A stretch of DNA of 64,000 nucleotides, from assembly GCF_003148905.1 (NCBI RefSeq), contig NZ_QGHC01000003.1, positions 1 to 64,000 on the forward strand, given 5' to 3'. This DNA comes from Fulvimonas soli (GTDB taxonomy: Bacteria; Pseudomonadota; Gammaproteobacteria; Xanthomonadales; Rhodanobacteraceae). Below the pieces are notes generated by a model. That model did not search any database. It had not been told where the DNA came from and worked only from the letters and a program-made list of their open reading frames with translations. A program made the translations under genes and the position numbers. Shown here in pieces: positions 38,846-47,679 of this stretch (its first letter is position 1; each line of letters begins with the position of its first letter).

Positions 38846-40027
38846 ATGAGCGGCAAGGCATTGATCGCCGGCGTGGCCATGGTGAAGTTTTCCAAGCCGG
38901 GCAAGAGCGAAATGTACGACGTCATGGGCGCCAGGGCGGCTGCCTTGGCGCTGGCCGACGCGGGCGTGGCGTACGGCGAAGTGCAGCAGGCATACGCCGG
39001 CTACGTCTACGGCAACACCTGTTCGGGCCAGACCGCGCTCTACTCGGTCGGCATGACGCGCATTCCGATCTTCAACGTCAACAATGCGTGCGCCTCCGGA
39101 TCGAGCGCGATCTACCTCGCCCGGCAGGCCATACTTGGCGGGCAGGTCGACGTGGCGCTGGCCGTCGGCTTCGAGCAGATGGCGGCGGGGGCGCTCTCGG
39201 TCGACACCGACCGCACGCCGATCACCTGGCGCCTGGATGCCGCCGTCGAGGCGATCCGCGGCTGGGACGACAATGCCCCGCAGGCGCCGCAGTATTTCGG
39301 CAGCGCCGGCGCCGAATACCTCGAGAAGTACGGCGGCACCAACGAGCTTTTCGCCAAGGTCTCGGTGAAGGCGCGCAGCCACGCGGCGCGCAATCCCTAC
39401 GCGTTGTTCACCGAACCGCTGACGGTCGACCAGGTACTGCAGTCGACGCCCATCTTCGGCCCGCTGACGAAACTGATGTGCTGCCCGCCGACCTGCGGCG
39501 CGGCGGCGACCGTCCTCGTCTCCGAAGCGTACGCGCGCAGGCATGGGCTGACCCGGCTCGTCGAGATCGCCGGCATGAGCCTGGTCACCGACGGCAATGA
39601 CAGCTTCGAGTCCGGCAGCGTTGCCAACGTGGTGGGGGCCGGCGTCGCGCGCACGGCCTCCAGGCAGGCCTACGAGGAGGCCGGCATCGGCCCCGACGAT
39701 GCCGACCTGGTCGAGCTGCACGACTGTTTCTCTTCGAACGAGATCATTGCCTACGAGGCGCTCGGCCTGTGCCCGGAAGGGGAATCGGCGAGGTTCATCG
39801 CCGATGGCGACAACACTTACGGCGGCAGGATAGTCACCAATCCATCGGGCGGCCTGCTTTCCAAGGGCCATCCGCTGGGCGCCACCGGGCCGGCGCAGAT
39901 CGCCGAATTGACGTGGCATCTGCGTGGCGATGCGGGCGCGCGCCAGGTGCCCGACGCGCGGATCGGCCTGCAGCACAATGTCGGCCTGGGCGGCGCGGGC
40001 GTGGTTTCCGTACTCAAGCGCGCCTGA
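38846..40027 (+). CDS. SCPx-type thiolase
   Basis: 393 residues. The nucleophilic Cys82 sits in NNACASGSSAIY, followed by the HDCFS motif near 292 and GHPLGATG near 344-351 with the general-base histidine, so the catalytic set of SCPx/SCP2-type thiolases is complete. It should cleave a 3-ketoacyl-CoA, possibly a branched or ring-attached one. DUF35 proteins often pair with this family. Thirty-four bases after SDR3; ribosome site GGAGG. Confidence 0.88.
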   Translation: MSGKALIAGVAMVKFSKPGKSEMYDVMGARAAALALADAGVAYGEVQQAYAGYVYGNTCSGQTALYSVGMTRIPIFNVNNACASGSSAIYLARQAILGGQVDVALAVGFEQMAAGALSVDTDRTPITWRLDAAVEAIRGWDDNAPQAPQYFGSAGAEYLEKYGGTNELFAKVSVKARSHAARNPYALFTEPLTVDQVLQSTPIFGPLTKLMCCPPTCGAAATVLVSEAYARRHGLTRLVEIAGMSLVTDGNDSFESGSVANVVGAGVARTASRQAYEEAGIGPDDADLVELHDCFSSNEIIAYEALGLCPEGESARFIADGDNTYGGRIVTNPSGGLLSKGHPLGATGPAQIAELTWHLRGDAGARQVPDARIGLQHNVGLGGAGVVSVLKRA

Positions 40028-40067
40028 GCCGCGTACTCACGCATCGTCTTCCACCCCCGAGCGCACC

Positions 40068-40889
40068 ATGAATCCTTCCGACATCCTGGTGACCGACCAG
40101 GTCGCCATCGTCACCGGCGGCGCAAACGGCATCGGCGAGGGCATCGCGCTGACGCTGGCGCGCTTCGGTGCCGACGTGGCCATCGCCGACGTCGACACGG
40201 AAAAGGGACGGCAGGTGGTCGCGGCCATCCAGGCATTGGGACGGCGCGCGCTGCTGGTGCCGACGGACTGCGCGGACACCGGCCAGATCCGTTCCATGGT
40301 CGAGCAGGCCGCGGGGCATTTCGGCCGGCTCGACATCCTCGTCAACAATGTCGGCGGCAGCCGCCAGACCGACTTCCTCGAGCAGAGCGAACGGAGCTGG
40401 AAGCGTCACATCGACCTCAATCTGGTCAGCATGCTGGCTGCCACGCAGGCGTCCGCCAGGGCCATGATCGCCGGCGGCCGCGGTGGCACGATCATCAACA
40501 TCGCCAGCAGCGAAGGACTCCGCGCCGCGCCGGGCTATGCCGTGTACGCCGCCTGCAAGGCGGGCATGATCAGCTTTACCCGCACGATGGCGCTGGAACT
40601 GAGCGAGCACGCCATACGGGTCTTCGCGCTGGCGCCCGACATGCTCGTCACGCCCGGCCTGCAGCCCTACTACGATGCCGCGACGCCCGGCGAGGCCGCC
40701 GCCCGCGATCGCTACATCCCGCTCGGGCGGCTCGGCAAGGTGGAGGAAATAGGCAGCGTGGCCGTGTTTCTCGCCTCGAGAATGGCCTCCTACCTGACCG
40801 GAGTCACCCTGCCGGTCGATGCCGGCACCCTCGCCTCCAGCGGCTGGACGCGCCTGGCGTCGGGCGGCTGGGCGCTCTACCACGACTGA
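40068..40889 (+). CDS. SDR-family oxidoreductase 4
   Basis: 273 residues. TGGANGIG near 17-24, acidic IADVD after strand 2 (NAD preference), NNVGG near 94, catalytic Ser/Tyr/Lys in NIASSEGLRAAPGYAVYAACK. The C-terminus is longer than usual by about 15 residues with a Trp-rich end (SSGWTRLASGGWALYHD). Substrate unknown. Last gene of the SDR3-thiolase-SDR4 operon, convergent with the alpha/beta hydrolase. Confidence 0.85.
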   Translation: MNPSDILVTDQVAIVTGGANGIGEGIALTLARFGADVAIADVDTEKGRQVVAAIQALGRRALLVPTDCADTGQIRSMVEQAAGHFGRLDILVNNVGGSRQTDFLEQSERSWKRHIDLNLVSMLAATQASARAMIAGGRGGTIINIASSEGLRAAPGYAVYAACKAGMISFTRTMALELSEHAIRVFALAPDMLVTPGLQPYYDAATPGEAAARDRYIPLGRLGKVEEIGSVAVFLASRMASYLTGVTLPVDAGTLASSGWTRLASGGWALYHD

Positions 40890-40932
40890 GGCGGCGCGCA
40901 GCGCGCACCGGTGCGGCTGCCACCATCAGCCC

Positions 40933-41835
40933 TCAGGCCAGCAGCGACCTCAATGCCGCGACCAGCGCGAGCGGTTGCGAAAGCATGACGTGATGGTAGC
41001 CGTCGGGAATCACCACCGGCCCGCGCCCGCGCCGGAACGAGGCCAGCACGCGCCGTGCCAGCGCATCGTCCACCACGCAGCTTCCTTCGCCATAGACGAA
41101 GTCGACCGGTACCTCGATCCGCGAAAGCAGCTTGTACTCGTCCGGCACCAGCACGATAGCCGGCAGGCCACGATCGAATTTCCACTGCCAGCCACCGTCC
41201 ACCTGGCGCAGCGACTGGCGGGCTACGTAGTCTTCCACGTAGGGCAGCACCACGGGTTGAGCCGGCATCAGCCGGAACCGCTGCAGGGCGCTTGCAAGAT
41301 CCGGATAGGGCGGCGCGTGCCGCCGCGGCGGCGCCCCGCCGGGCACGGGCGCATCACCGAAACGCACGTAGCTGTCGATGACGATCAACCTGCTGGCCAG
41401 CTCCGGCGCCTCCACGCAGGCCCGCAGCACGCGCGCGCCCCCGAAGCTGTGGCCGACGATGGTCGACGCTCCCAGGCCCGCATGCCGGATCACGCCGAGG
41501 ATGTCCCGAACGAACGTCATGCCGTCGTAGTGATCGCGGTGCCCGCTGTCGCCCATGCCCGAAAGGTCCAGCGCCACCACGCGGTAGTCGTCGGCGAAGA
41601 ACGGGGCGATGAAGTCCCACCAGCGCGCGTGCGCGCGGTAGCCGTGCACGAAGACGATGGCCGGCCTGTCGCCAGGCCCATCCAGCCCCCAGGAGAGGTA
41701 GTGCACGGGCGCGCCGTCGATTTCGACGAAACTCGAATGGCCGGCGCGCCCGACGGCGCGGGAGAACCACTCGGGAACGGATGCGTCGGTCCGTGCCGAT
41801 GGCACGTCTGTCGCGAACGGGGCGCTGGTCATCAT
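40933..41835 (-). CDS. Alpha/beta hydrolase 1
   Basis: 300 residues. HG oxyanion motif (FVHGYRAHARWW) near residue 65, nucleophile elbow GHSFGG near 129-134, acid residue near the FVYGEGSCV strand, and the catalytic His in DGYHHVM near 280. The size and fold fit meta-cleavage-product hydrolases, esterases and lactonases. In a pathway with an extradiol dioxygenase an MCP-hydrolase role is possible but not shown. The first of two adjacent ATGs (41835) is used. Leftward single gene behind box 5. Confidence 0.82.
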   Translation of the reverse strand: MMTSAPFATDVPSARTDASVPEWFSRAVGRAGHSSFVEIDGAPVHYLSWGLDGPGDRPAIVFVHGYRAHARWWDFIAPFFADDYRVVALDLSGMGDSGHRDHYDGMTFVRDILGVIRHAGLGASTIVGHSFGGARVLRACVEAPELASRLIVIDSYVRFGDAPVPGGAPPRRHAPPYPDLASALQRFRLMPAQPVVLPYVEDYVARQSLRQVDGGWQWKFDRGLPAIVLVPDEYKLLSRIEVPVDFVYGEGSCVVDDALARRVLASFRRGRGPVVIPDGYHHVMLSQPLALVAALRSLLA

Positions 41836-41950
41836 GGTTCGCCTGAAGAGGGAAAAAGTGCGGGCGAGCCCGCGCCGTTCGCCGCGGCAAGCGGCCTCCG
41901 TGCCGGTTCGCTCCATGCGACCATGGTCGCACGCGCCCGCTCGAAAAATA

Positions 41951-41967
41951 AGTGACTATCTTATAGT
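41951..41967 (-). promoter_or_regulatory. Operator box 5 (degenerate, AGTGA-N7-ATAGT)
   Basis: AGTGA CTATCTT ATAGT, in a short AT-rich island 116 bases upstream of the alpha/beta hydrolase start. Both arms carry a mismatch relative to the best boxes, so this is a weaker member of the set. Confidence 0.4.
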
Positions 41968-42280
41968 TATGAATCCTCGCCACGACAAGCGCACGCCACG
42001 AACGCGCCCGTGCGCAGGCTTGCGAGGCGTGCTGGCGCTCCGCGCGAAAGTCCAGGCCGCGCCCCGCCGGGCCAATGCATGGACCAGCGCGAAGCCTCGC
42101 GTAGCGATCACGCGGGACCGCGGTTTGACTGGGAAAATCCTCCCGGTGCGGCCAATCCGCCCGGGGCCGGCGCCACGGCACCCTGGCCAGCTGTCCCGTC
42201 GTCAGCTTCGACCCATGCCCGCGGCGATTCATGCTGCACCGTCACTTGACGCCGCTCGCCGGCGCTGTCTAGAGTCCGAA

Positions 42281-42297
42281 AAATACAAACCGTCAGT
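42281..42297 (+). promoter_or_regulatory. Operator box 6 (AAATA-N7-TCAGT)
   Basis: AAATA CAAACCG TCAGT. The right arm is perfect, the left is degenerate. It lies 60 bases upstream of the amidohydrolase 2 start and overlaps an inverted repeat CGTCA-GTTTT-TGACG (42291-42305). Confidence 0.5.
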
Positions 42298-42356
42298 TTT
42301 TGACGCCGCACGCCGTCCACGCGTCCGCACAATCGCCCAGTCGAGGAGGATTCCTG

Positions 42357-43649
42357 ATGGAAATGAACGACCTGATCCTGTTGAGCGTGGACGATCACGT
42401 CATCGAGCCGCCCGATCTCTTCGACAGGCATCTCCCCGCGAAGTATCGCGACAAGGCCCCGAAGATGCATTCGATGCGCGGCGGCCAGGACTCCTGGACC
42501 TACGAGGGGATGGTTTTGCCGAACATAGCGCTGAACGCCGTGGTGGGTCGCCCGCGCGAGGAGTACGGCGTCGAGCCCACGGCGTACAACCAGCTTCGGG
42601 CGGGCACGTATGACATCAAGGCGCGCATCGACGACATGAACGTCAACGGCGTCTGCAGCGCGATCTGCTTTCCAACCTTCCCGCAGTTCGCCGGCACGCT
42701 GTTCGTGAACTCCAAGGACAAGGAGGCTGCCAAGGCCATCGTGTCGGCGTACAACGACTGGCACATCCACGAATGGGCCGGCGCCGCGCCCGGCCGCATC
42801 ATTCCGCTCGCCATCCTTCCGCTGTGGGACATCAACGCCTGCGTGGAAGAGGCCCGCCGCGTCGCCAGGCTCGGCGTTCACACGGTGACCTTCCCCGACG
42901 TGCCCGCCAAGAAGGGGCTTCCGAGCATCCATACCGACTACTGGGACCCGCTCTGGAAGGTCATGTCGGACAACAAGATGGTGATAAGCACGCACATCGG
43001 TTCCGGCATGAGCGCACCGTACATTTCGCCCGAATCGCCGATCGACTCGTGGATCACGACGATGCCGATGTCGATCGCCAACGCGGCCGCCGACTGGATG
43101 TTCTCGCCGGTGTTCGTCAAGTTCCCGGAGCTGAAGATCGCGCTGTCCGAAGGCGGCATCGGCTGGATTCCCTACCTGCTCGAGCGTGCCGACTTCACCT
43201 TCAACCACCATCGTGCCTGGACCCACTCCAACTTCGGCGGGCTCAAGCCGAGCGACATCTTCTTCCGCAACTTCATCACCTGCTTCATCGACGACATCTT
43301 CGGGCTGAAGAGCCTGGACTTCCTCAACACCGACATGGTCACGTGGGAGTGCGATTATCCGCACTCGGACACCGTATGGCCGTATTGTCCGGAAGACCTT
43401 TGGAAGTCGATCAAGCATCTGCCGAAGGAGACCATCGACAAGATCACCCACCTCAACACCATGCGCGAGTTCTCGTTCGATCCGTTCAGCGCCCTGGGCG
43501 GACGCGAGAACTGCACGGTCGGCGCGCTGCGCGCGCAGGCCACGCACGTCGACACGCAGCCGCGCGGCGGACTGGGCGGCATGAACCCTTCGAAGAACGA
43601 TGGCCATCCGGTGACCTCGGGCGAAGTGATGAAGATGTTCGCCGTCTGA
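42357..43649 (+). CDS. Amidohydrolase-2 family protein 2
   Basis: 430 residues. ACMSD-type TIM barrel: SVDDHVIEPPDLF at the N-terminus (one His of the usual HxH), THIGSGM near 218, ALSEGGIGWIPYLLERAD near 263-280, and WECDYPHSDTVWP near 341-353 with the catalytic Asp. It is more distant from amidohydrolase 1 than a simple duplicate would be. Members of this clade are widespread in sphingomonads and mycobacteria next to acyl-CoA degradation genes and are usually uncharacterised. GAGGAGGA ribosome site. In an operon with the thiolase-like gene downstream. Confidence 0.85.
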   Translation: MEMNDLILLSVDDHVIEPPDLFDRHLPAKYRDKAPKMHSMRGGQDSWTYEGMVLPNIALNAVVGRPREEYGVEPTAYNQLRAGTYDIKARIDDMNVNGVCSAICFPTFPQFAGTLFVNSKDKEAAKAIVSAYNDWHIHEWAGAAPGRIIPLAILPLWDINACVEEARRVARLGVHTVTFPDVPAKKGLPSIHTDYWDPLWKVMSDNKMVISTHIGSGMSAPYISPESPIDSWITTMPMSIANAAADWMFSPVFVKFPELKIALSEGGIGWIPYLLERADFTFNHHRAWTHSNFGGLKPSDIFFRNFITCFIDDIFGLKSLDFLNTDMVTWECDYPHSDTVWPYCPEDLWKSIKHLPKETIDKITHLNTMREFSFDPFSALGGRENCTVGALRAQATHVDTQPRGGLGGMNPSKNDGHPVTSGEVMKMFAV

Positions 43650-43731
43650 CCCTGCGCCCGCCCTGCGGCCGGACCGTCGTCGACGGCAGGCCCGGCGACC
43701 GGTTTTCCGCATCCTCCGGCACGTGACGGCC

Positions 43732-44913
43732 ATGGACATCCTGGAACGACGAGCGATCATCTCGGGCATCGGCCAGTCGCGAACCGGCCGCCGGCTGGAG
43801 CGCAGCGCGCTCGCGCTGACGATCGATGCCACACGCGCCGCCGTGGCCGACGCCGGGCTCGAGCTGTCCGACATCGACGGCATCGCGAGCTGGCCCGGCT
43901 ACAAGGCCGAGCCGGTCGGCTATTCCTCCGTTGCGCTGATGGACCTGAAGGAAGCGCTGCGCCTGAAGCTGAACTGGTACAGCGCCGGCTCGGAAGCCCC
44001 GCAGATGGCCGCGTTGATCAACGCCTGCATGGCGGTCGCCACCGGGCAGGCGCGCCACGTGCTTTGCTACCGCACCGTTACCGAATCCTCCGCGGCGGCA
44101 CAGGGCACGCGGTCGAGTCTGGTGGGGGCGGGTACGCAGCGCGTCGCCGGCTTCGGCGTGTGGCAATCGCCGTTCGGCGCCTTCTCGGCGGCGAACTGGA
44201 CGGGCCTGATCGCCTCGCGCTACTTCCACGAATTCGGCGCGCGCCGCGAGCAGCTGGCGCAGATCGCCATCAACGCGCGCCGCAACGCGGCGCTCAACCC
44301 GCTGGCCGTCTACCGCGATCCGCTCTCGCTGGAGCAGTACATGGCCTCGCGGATGATCTCCACTCCGTTGTGCCTGTACGACTGCGACGTGCCGGTCGAC
44401 GGGTCCGCCGCGGTGATCGTTTCGCACCGGGACACCGCCCGCGACCTCAGGGCCAGGCCCATCGGCATCGAAGCCATCTGCGGGCCGCTCCATGGACGCG
44501 ATACGTGGGACCAGCAGGCCGACCTCACCCGCTTCGCGGGCGAGGACGCGGGCCGCCGGCTGTGGCAGCGCACCGACCTGAAACCCGCCGACGTCGACGT
44601 TGCCGAACTCTACGACGGCTTCAGTTTCCTCAGCCTGCTCTGGCTCGAAGCCCTGGGATTCTGCGGCCGCGGCGAAGCGGCCTCGTTCGTCGAGGACGGC
44701 CGGCGCATCGCGCTCGACGGCGAGCTGCCTTTGGCCACCGGTGGCGGACAGCTGTCGGCGGGCCGTCTGCACGGCATGGGGCACGTGATCGAAGCGGTCG
44801 TCCAGTTGCGCGGCGAGGGTGGCGCGCGCCAGGTACCGGGCTCGCCCGCCGTTGCCGCCGTGTCGATGGGCGGCGGTCCGATTGCGGCCGCAGGCCTGTT
44901 CGTCCGGCTATGA
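43732..44913 (+). CDS. Thiolase-like protein lacking the nucleophilic cysteine (Ltp2-like)
   Basis: 393 residues from ATG 43732 (a GTG three codons earlier is possible). Thiolase fold of the lipid-transfer-protein branch. The N-terminal active-site loop that reads ACASG in real thiolases is SAGSEAPQM here, so no nucleophilic Cys exists; the C-terminal GRLHGMGH loop keeps its histidine. Such proteins with a DUF35 partner act as retro-aldolases on beta-hydroxyacyl-CoAs in steroid side-chain degradation. The DUF35 gene at 27602 is the candidate partner. Function inferred, not shown. Confidence 0.85.
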   Translation: MDILERRAIISGIGQSRTGRRLERSALALTIDATRAAVADAGLELSDIDGIASWPGYKAEPVGYSSVALMDLKEALRLKLNWYSAGSEAPQMAALINACMAVATGQARHVLCYRTVTESSAAAQGTRSSLVGAGTQRVAGFGVWQSPFGAFSAANWTGLIASRYFHEFGARREQLAQIAINARRNAALNPLAVYRDPLSLEQYMASRMISTPLCLYDCDVPVDGSAAVIVSHRDTARDLRARPIGIEAICGPLHGRDTWDQQADLTRFAGEDAGRRLWQRTDLKPADVDVAELYDGFSFLSLLWLEALGFCGRGEAASFVEDGRRIALDGELPLATGGGQLSAGRLHGMGHVIEAVVQLRGEGGARQVPGSPAVAAVSMGGGPIAAAGLFVRL

Positions 44914-45013
44914 CAGGGTCGCCGGCCCCGCACCGCACCGACCCCACCGGGCGTCGACGCCTGCCCGCGTCCGTGGCGCGCGCGCCCCATGTTGCGGCCC
45001 ACCTTGCGCAATA

Positions 45014-45030
45014 GCTGTTGCTATGTCAGT
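45014..45030 (+). promoter_or_regulatory. Operator box 7 (GCTGT-N7-TCAGT)
   Basis: GCTGT TGCTATG TCAGT, in the 189-base gap before the acyl-CoA synthetase gene. TTGCGC lies just upstream (45004-45009), but no well-placed -10 was found. Confidence 0.55.
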
Positions 45031-45102
45031 TTTTTTCGTGCAGCGGCGGCGCGATGCGACGACACCCCTGTTTCGATGCGAACGAACCCCCGAGGAGCCT
45101 CG

Positions 45103-46776
45103 ATGAACACGATCACCCGGCCCGCAGAAGCCAAGCCCTTCGTCGCCGCCGACACACAGCCGCGCCCCGACTGGAGCACGGGCGAGCAAGGCACCGTGAA
45201 CGACGTGCTCCGCAGCGCCGTGCAACGGTTCGGCAACCAGCCGTTCCTCGACGACATGGGCACGATCTACAGCTTCGCCGACATCGACGACCATGCATGC
45301 CGGCTCGCCAACGGCCTGCGCGCGCTGGGCGTCACCAAGGGTCAGACGGTGGTGACGCTGCTGGACAACCATGCCGGCACGGCCCTGATCATGTTCGCCA
45401 TCACCAAGCTCGGCGCCATCAGTGTCCCGGTCAATACGGCCTACAAGGGCGAATTCCTGCGCCATCAGGTGGCCGACGCCGGCGCCGCCGTGGTCATCGC
45501 GGAAAGCGACTATGCCGAACGCCTCGGGGCCGTTGCCGAAGGCGTCCCGGAGGTCACCACGGTGGTCCATCGCGGGCCGCCGCCCAGGCTGCCGACGACA
45601 AAGTGGAACGTCCTGTCCTGGGACCAGCTCTACAGCGAGGACGCCAGCGACCCGCACGTCCCGGTGGAACCCGGCGACCTGGCCATGCTGATCTACACCG
45701 GCGGCACCACCGGCCCCTCGAAAGGCTGCATGGTCAGCCACAACTACACCTGCAATCTCGGCCGCCAGATGCTGCGGACCACGTATCGCGGACCCGGCAC
45801 GATCACCTGGACCCCGCTGCCGATGTTCCACTTCAACGCGGTCAGCGCGACGCTGATTCCCAACATGATGGTGGGCGCCCGCGTCGCGCTCTACCCGCGC
45901 TTTTCCGTCTCCAATTTCTGGCCTGAGATCGAACGCACCGGGGCCAACGAGGTGATGCTGCTGGCATCGATGTTCCCGCTGCTCCTCCAGGCGCCGGACA
46001 ACGACGCGATGAAGCGCTGTTACGGGCAGATCGAGACCGTGATCGGCGCGCCGTTCCCGGCGCCGCTGCAGGAGGCATGGAAGAAGCGCTTCGGCGTCAA
46101 GCGCACCGTCATCAGCGGCTTCGGCCTCACCGAATGCGCGCTGGTCACCATGCAGCCGCGCGAGCTGCCGGCGGCGCCCAATTCGTCCGGCATGCGCTGC
46201 GACGATTTCGACGTGCGCATCGTCGACGACAACGACGTCGAGGTTCCCGCCGGCGTCGCGGGCGAGATCGTCGTGCGCCCGCTGCGGCCGCACGTCATGT
46301 TCGAGGGCTACTGGCGGCGCGCGCAGGACACACTGAAGGTGATGCGCAACCTGTGGTTCCACACCGGCGACATCGGCAAGTTCGACGAGCAGGGCTACTT
46401 CTACTTCGTCGACCGCAAGAAGGACTACCTGCGCCGGCGCGGCGAGAACATCTCCAGTTTCGAGGTGGAAAACACCTTCCGCGCGCACGCTGCGATCGAG
46501 GACGTGGCCGCCCACGCCGTCCTGTCCGAACTGGGCGAGGACGAGCTGAAAGTCACCATCGTGATCCGCGAAAACCACACGCTCACGCACGAGGAGCTGT
46601 TCCACTGGTGCCGCGACCGCCTGCCCTATTTCGCCCTGCCCCGCTACATCGAGTTCCGCGATGCGCTGCCGCGCAATCCGGTGGGTCGGGTGCTCAAGTA
46701 CACCTTGCGCGAAGAGGGCGTCACGCCGAAGACCTGGGACCTGGAGAAATCCGGCATCAAGGTCGAGAAGCGCTGA
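45103..46776 (+). CDS. Acyl-CoA synthetase (AMP-forming ligase)
   Basis: 557 residues. ANL-superfamily enzyme: phosphate loop YTGGTTGPSKG at 198-208, FGLTE near 365, HTGDIGKFDEQGYFYFVDRKKD near 424-445, the hinge RRRGENISSFEVE, and the adenylation lysine Lys532 in GRVLKY. It forms the CoA thioester that starts beta-oxidation; crotonobetaine/carnitine-ligase-like proteins of this length often act on short, branched or cyclic acids. It is the only CoA ligase in the region, so the substrate or an early intermediate is a carboxylic acid. Ribosome site GAGGAG. Followed after 7 bases by an alpha/beta hydrolase. Confidence 0.92.
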   Translation: MNTITRPAEAKPFVAADTQPRPDWSTGEQGTVNDVLRSAVQRFGNQPFLDDMGTIYSFADIDDHACRLANGLRALGVTKGQTVVTLLDNHAGTALIMFAITKLGAISVPVNTAYKGEFLRHQVADAGAAVVIAESDYAERLGAVAEGVPEVTTVVHRGPPPRLPTTKWNVLSWDQLYSEDASDPHVPVEPGDLAMLIYTGGTTGPSKGCMVSHNYTCNLGRQMLRTTYRGPGTITWTPLPMFHFNAVSATLIPNMMVGARVALYPRFSVSNFWPEIERTGANEVMLLASMFPLLLQAPDNDAMKRCYGQIETVIGAPFPAPLQEAWKKRFGVKRTVISGFGLTECALVTMQPRELPAAPNSSGMRCDDFDVRIVDDNDVEVPAGVAGEIVVRPLRPHVMFEGYWRRAQDTLKVMRNLWFHTGDIGKFDEQGYFYFVDRKKDYLRRRGENISSFEVENTFRAHAAIEDVAAHAVLSELGEDELKVTIVIRENHTLTHEELFHWCRDRLPYFALPRYIEFRDALPRNPVGRVLKYTLREEGVTPKTWDLEKSGIKVEKR

Positions 46777-46783
46777 GCCGGCC

Positions 46784-47632
46784 ATGGCCGCACGGTACTT
46801 CATCGGCATGCATGGCACCCGGCTTGCCGCCGACGTTGGCGGCGACGCCGCCGCGCCGCCGGTGATCCTGATGCATGGGGGTGGCCAGACCCGGCATGCC
46901 TGGGCCAATGCCTTCGACGAACTGGTCGCCCACGGCTATCACGTCATCTCGCTCGACACCCGCGGCCATGGCCAGTCGGACTGGGCGGTCGACGGCGACT
47001 ACTCGGTGCAGGCGCAGGTCGGCGACTTGCGCATGGTGATCGCCACGCTGGACGAGAAGCCCGCGCTGGTCGGCGCATCGATGGGCGGCGTCACGTCGTT
47101 GATCGGCCTGGGCGCCGACCCGGAGCTGGCCCGGGCGCTGGTGCTGGTGGACGTCGCGCCTCGGCTGGAGATCGAAGGCATCGAGCGCATCGTCGCGTTC
47201 ATGCGCAGCCACGCCGACGGCTTCGCATCGCTAGAGGAAGCCGCAGCGGCGGTCACCCGCTACAACCCCGCCCGGCCGCGTCCGGCCAGCCCCGACGGCC
47301 TGCGGAAGAACCTGAGACTGGCCGCCGACGGCCGCTATCGCTGGCACTGGGACCCGCGCTTCATGGACGCCGACCCCATTGCCGCCACGCGCGAGCTGTC
47401 GCGCCAGATGCTCGCGGCCGCCGAGCGCATCCGCATTCCCACGCTGCTGGTGCGCGGCCGGCTGAGCAACGTCATCAGCCGGGAAAGCGTAGCCCAGCTG
47501 CAGCGGCACATCCCGCACCTGGAAGTCGCCGACATCGAGGGCGCCGGGCACATGGTGGCCGGCGACAACAACGACGCGTTCAACGCATCCATCCTCGCTT
47601 TCCTGAACAGAACCATGAAGCAGGCGCACTAG
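46784..47632 (+). CDS. Alpha/beta hydrolase 2
   Basis: 282 residues. HGGG oxyanion motif (LMHGGGQTRHAW) near 28, nucleophile elbow GASMGG near 101-106, and a C-terminal GAGHMVAGD with the catalytic His near 254. The fold fits esterases, epoxide hydrolases or ring-cleavage-product hydrolases. It overlaps functionally with hydrolase 1 but is not a close copy. Translated right after the acyl-CoA synthetase, so it may release or hydrolyse a related ester or lactone. Confidence 0.85.
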   Translation: MAARYFIGMHGTRLAADVGGDAAAPPVILMHGGGQTRHAWANAFDELVAHGYHVISLDTRGHGQSDWAVDGDYSVQAQVGDLRMVIATLDEKPALVGASMGGVTSLIGLGADPELARALVLVDVAPRLEIEGIERIVAFMRSHADGFASLEEAAAAVTRYNPARPRPASPDGLRKNLRLAADGRYRWHWDPRFMDADPIAATRELSRQMLAAAERIRIPTLLVRGRLSNVISRESVAQLQRHIPHLEVADIEGAGHMVAGDNNDAFNASILAFLNRTMKQAH

Positions 47633-47679
47633 CTCATGGCCGGCACCGCGTCGGCACCCGTCATCCGGAGGGCAACACC

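Larger units (their letters stand above)
41836..42356. other. Divergent control region between hydrolase 1 and amidohydrolase 2
   Basis: 521 bases without a supported gene, the longest gap in the region. It contains two operator-like boxes (5 and 6), each next to one of the divergent genes, and an inverted repeat CGTCA-N5-TGACG at 42291-42305. The middle 300 bases are GC-rich with no signal seen. Confidence 0.55.
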
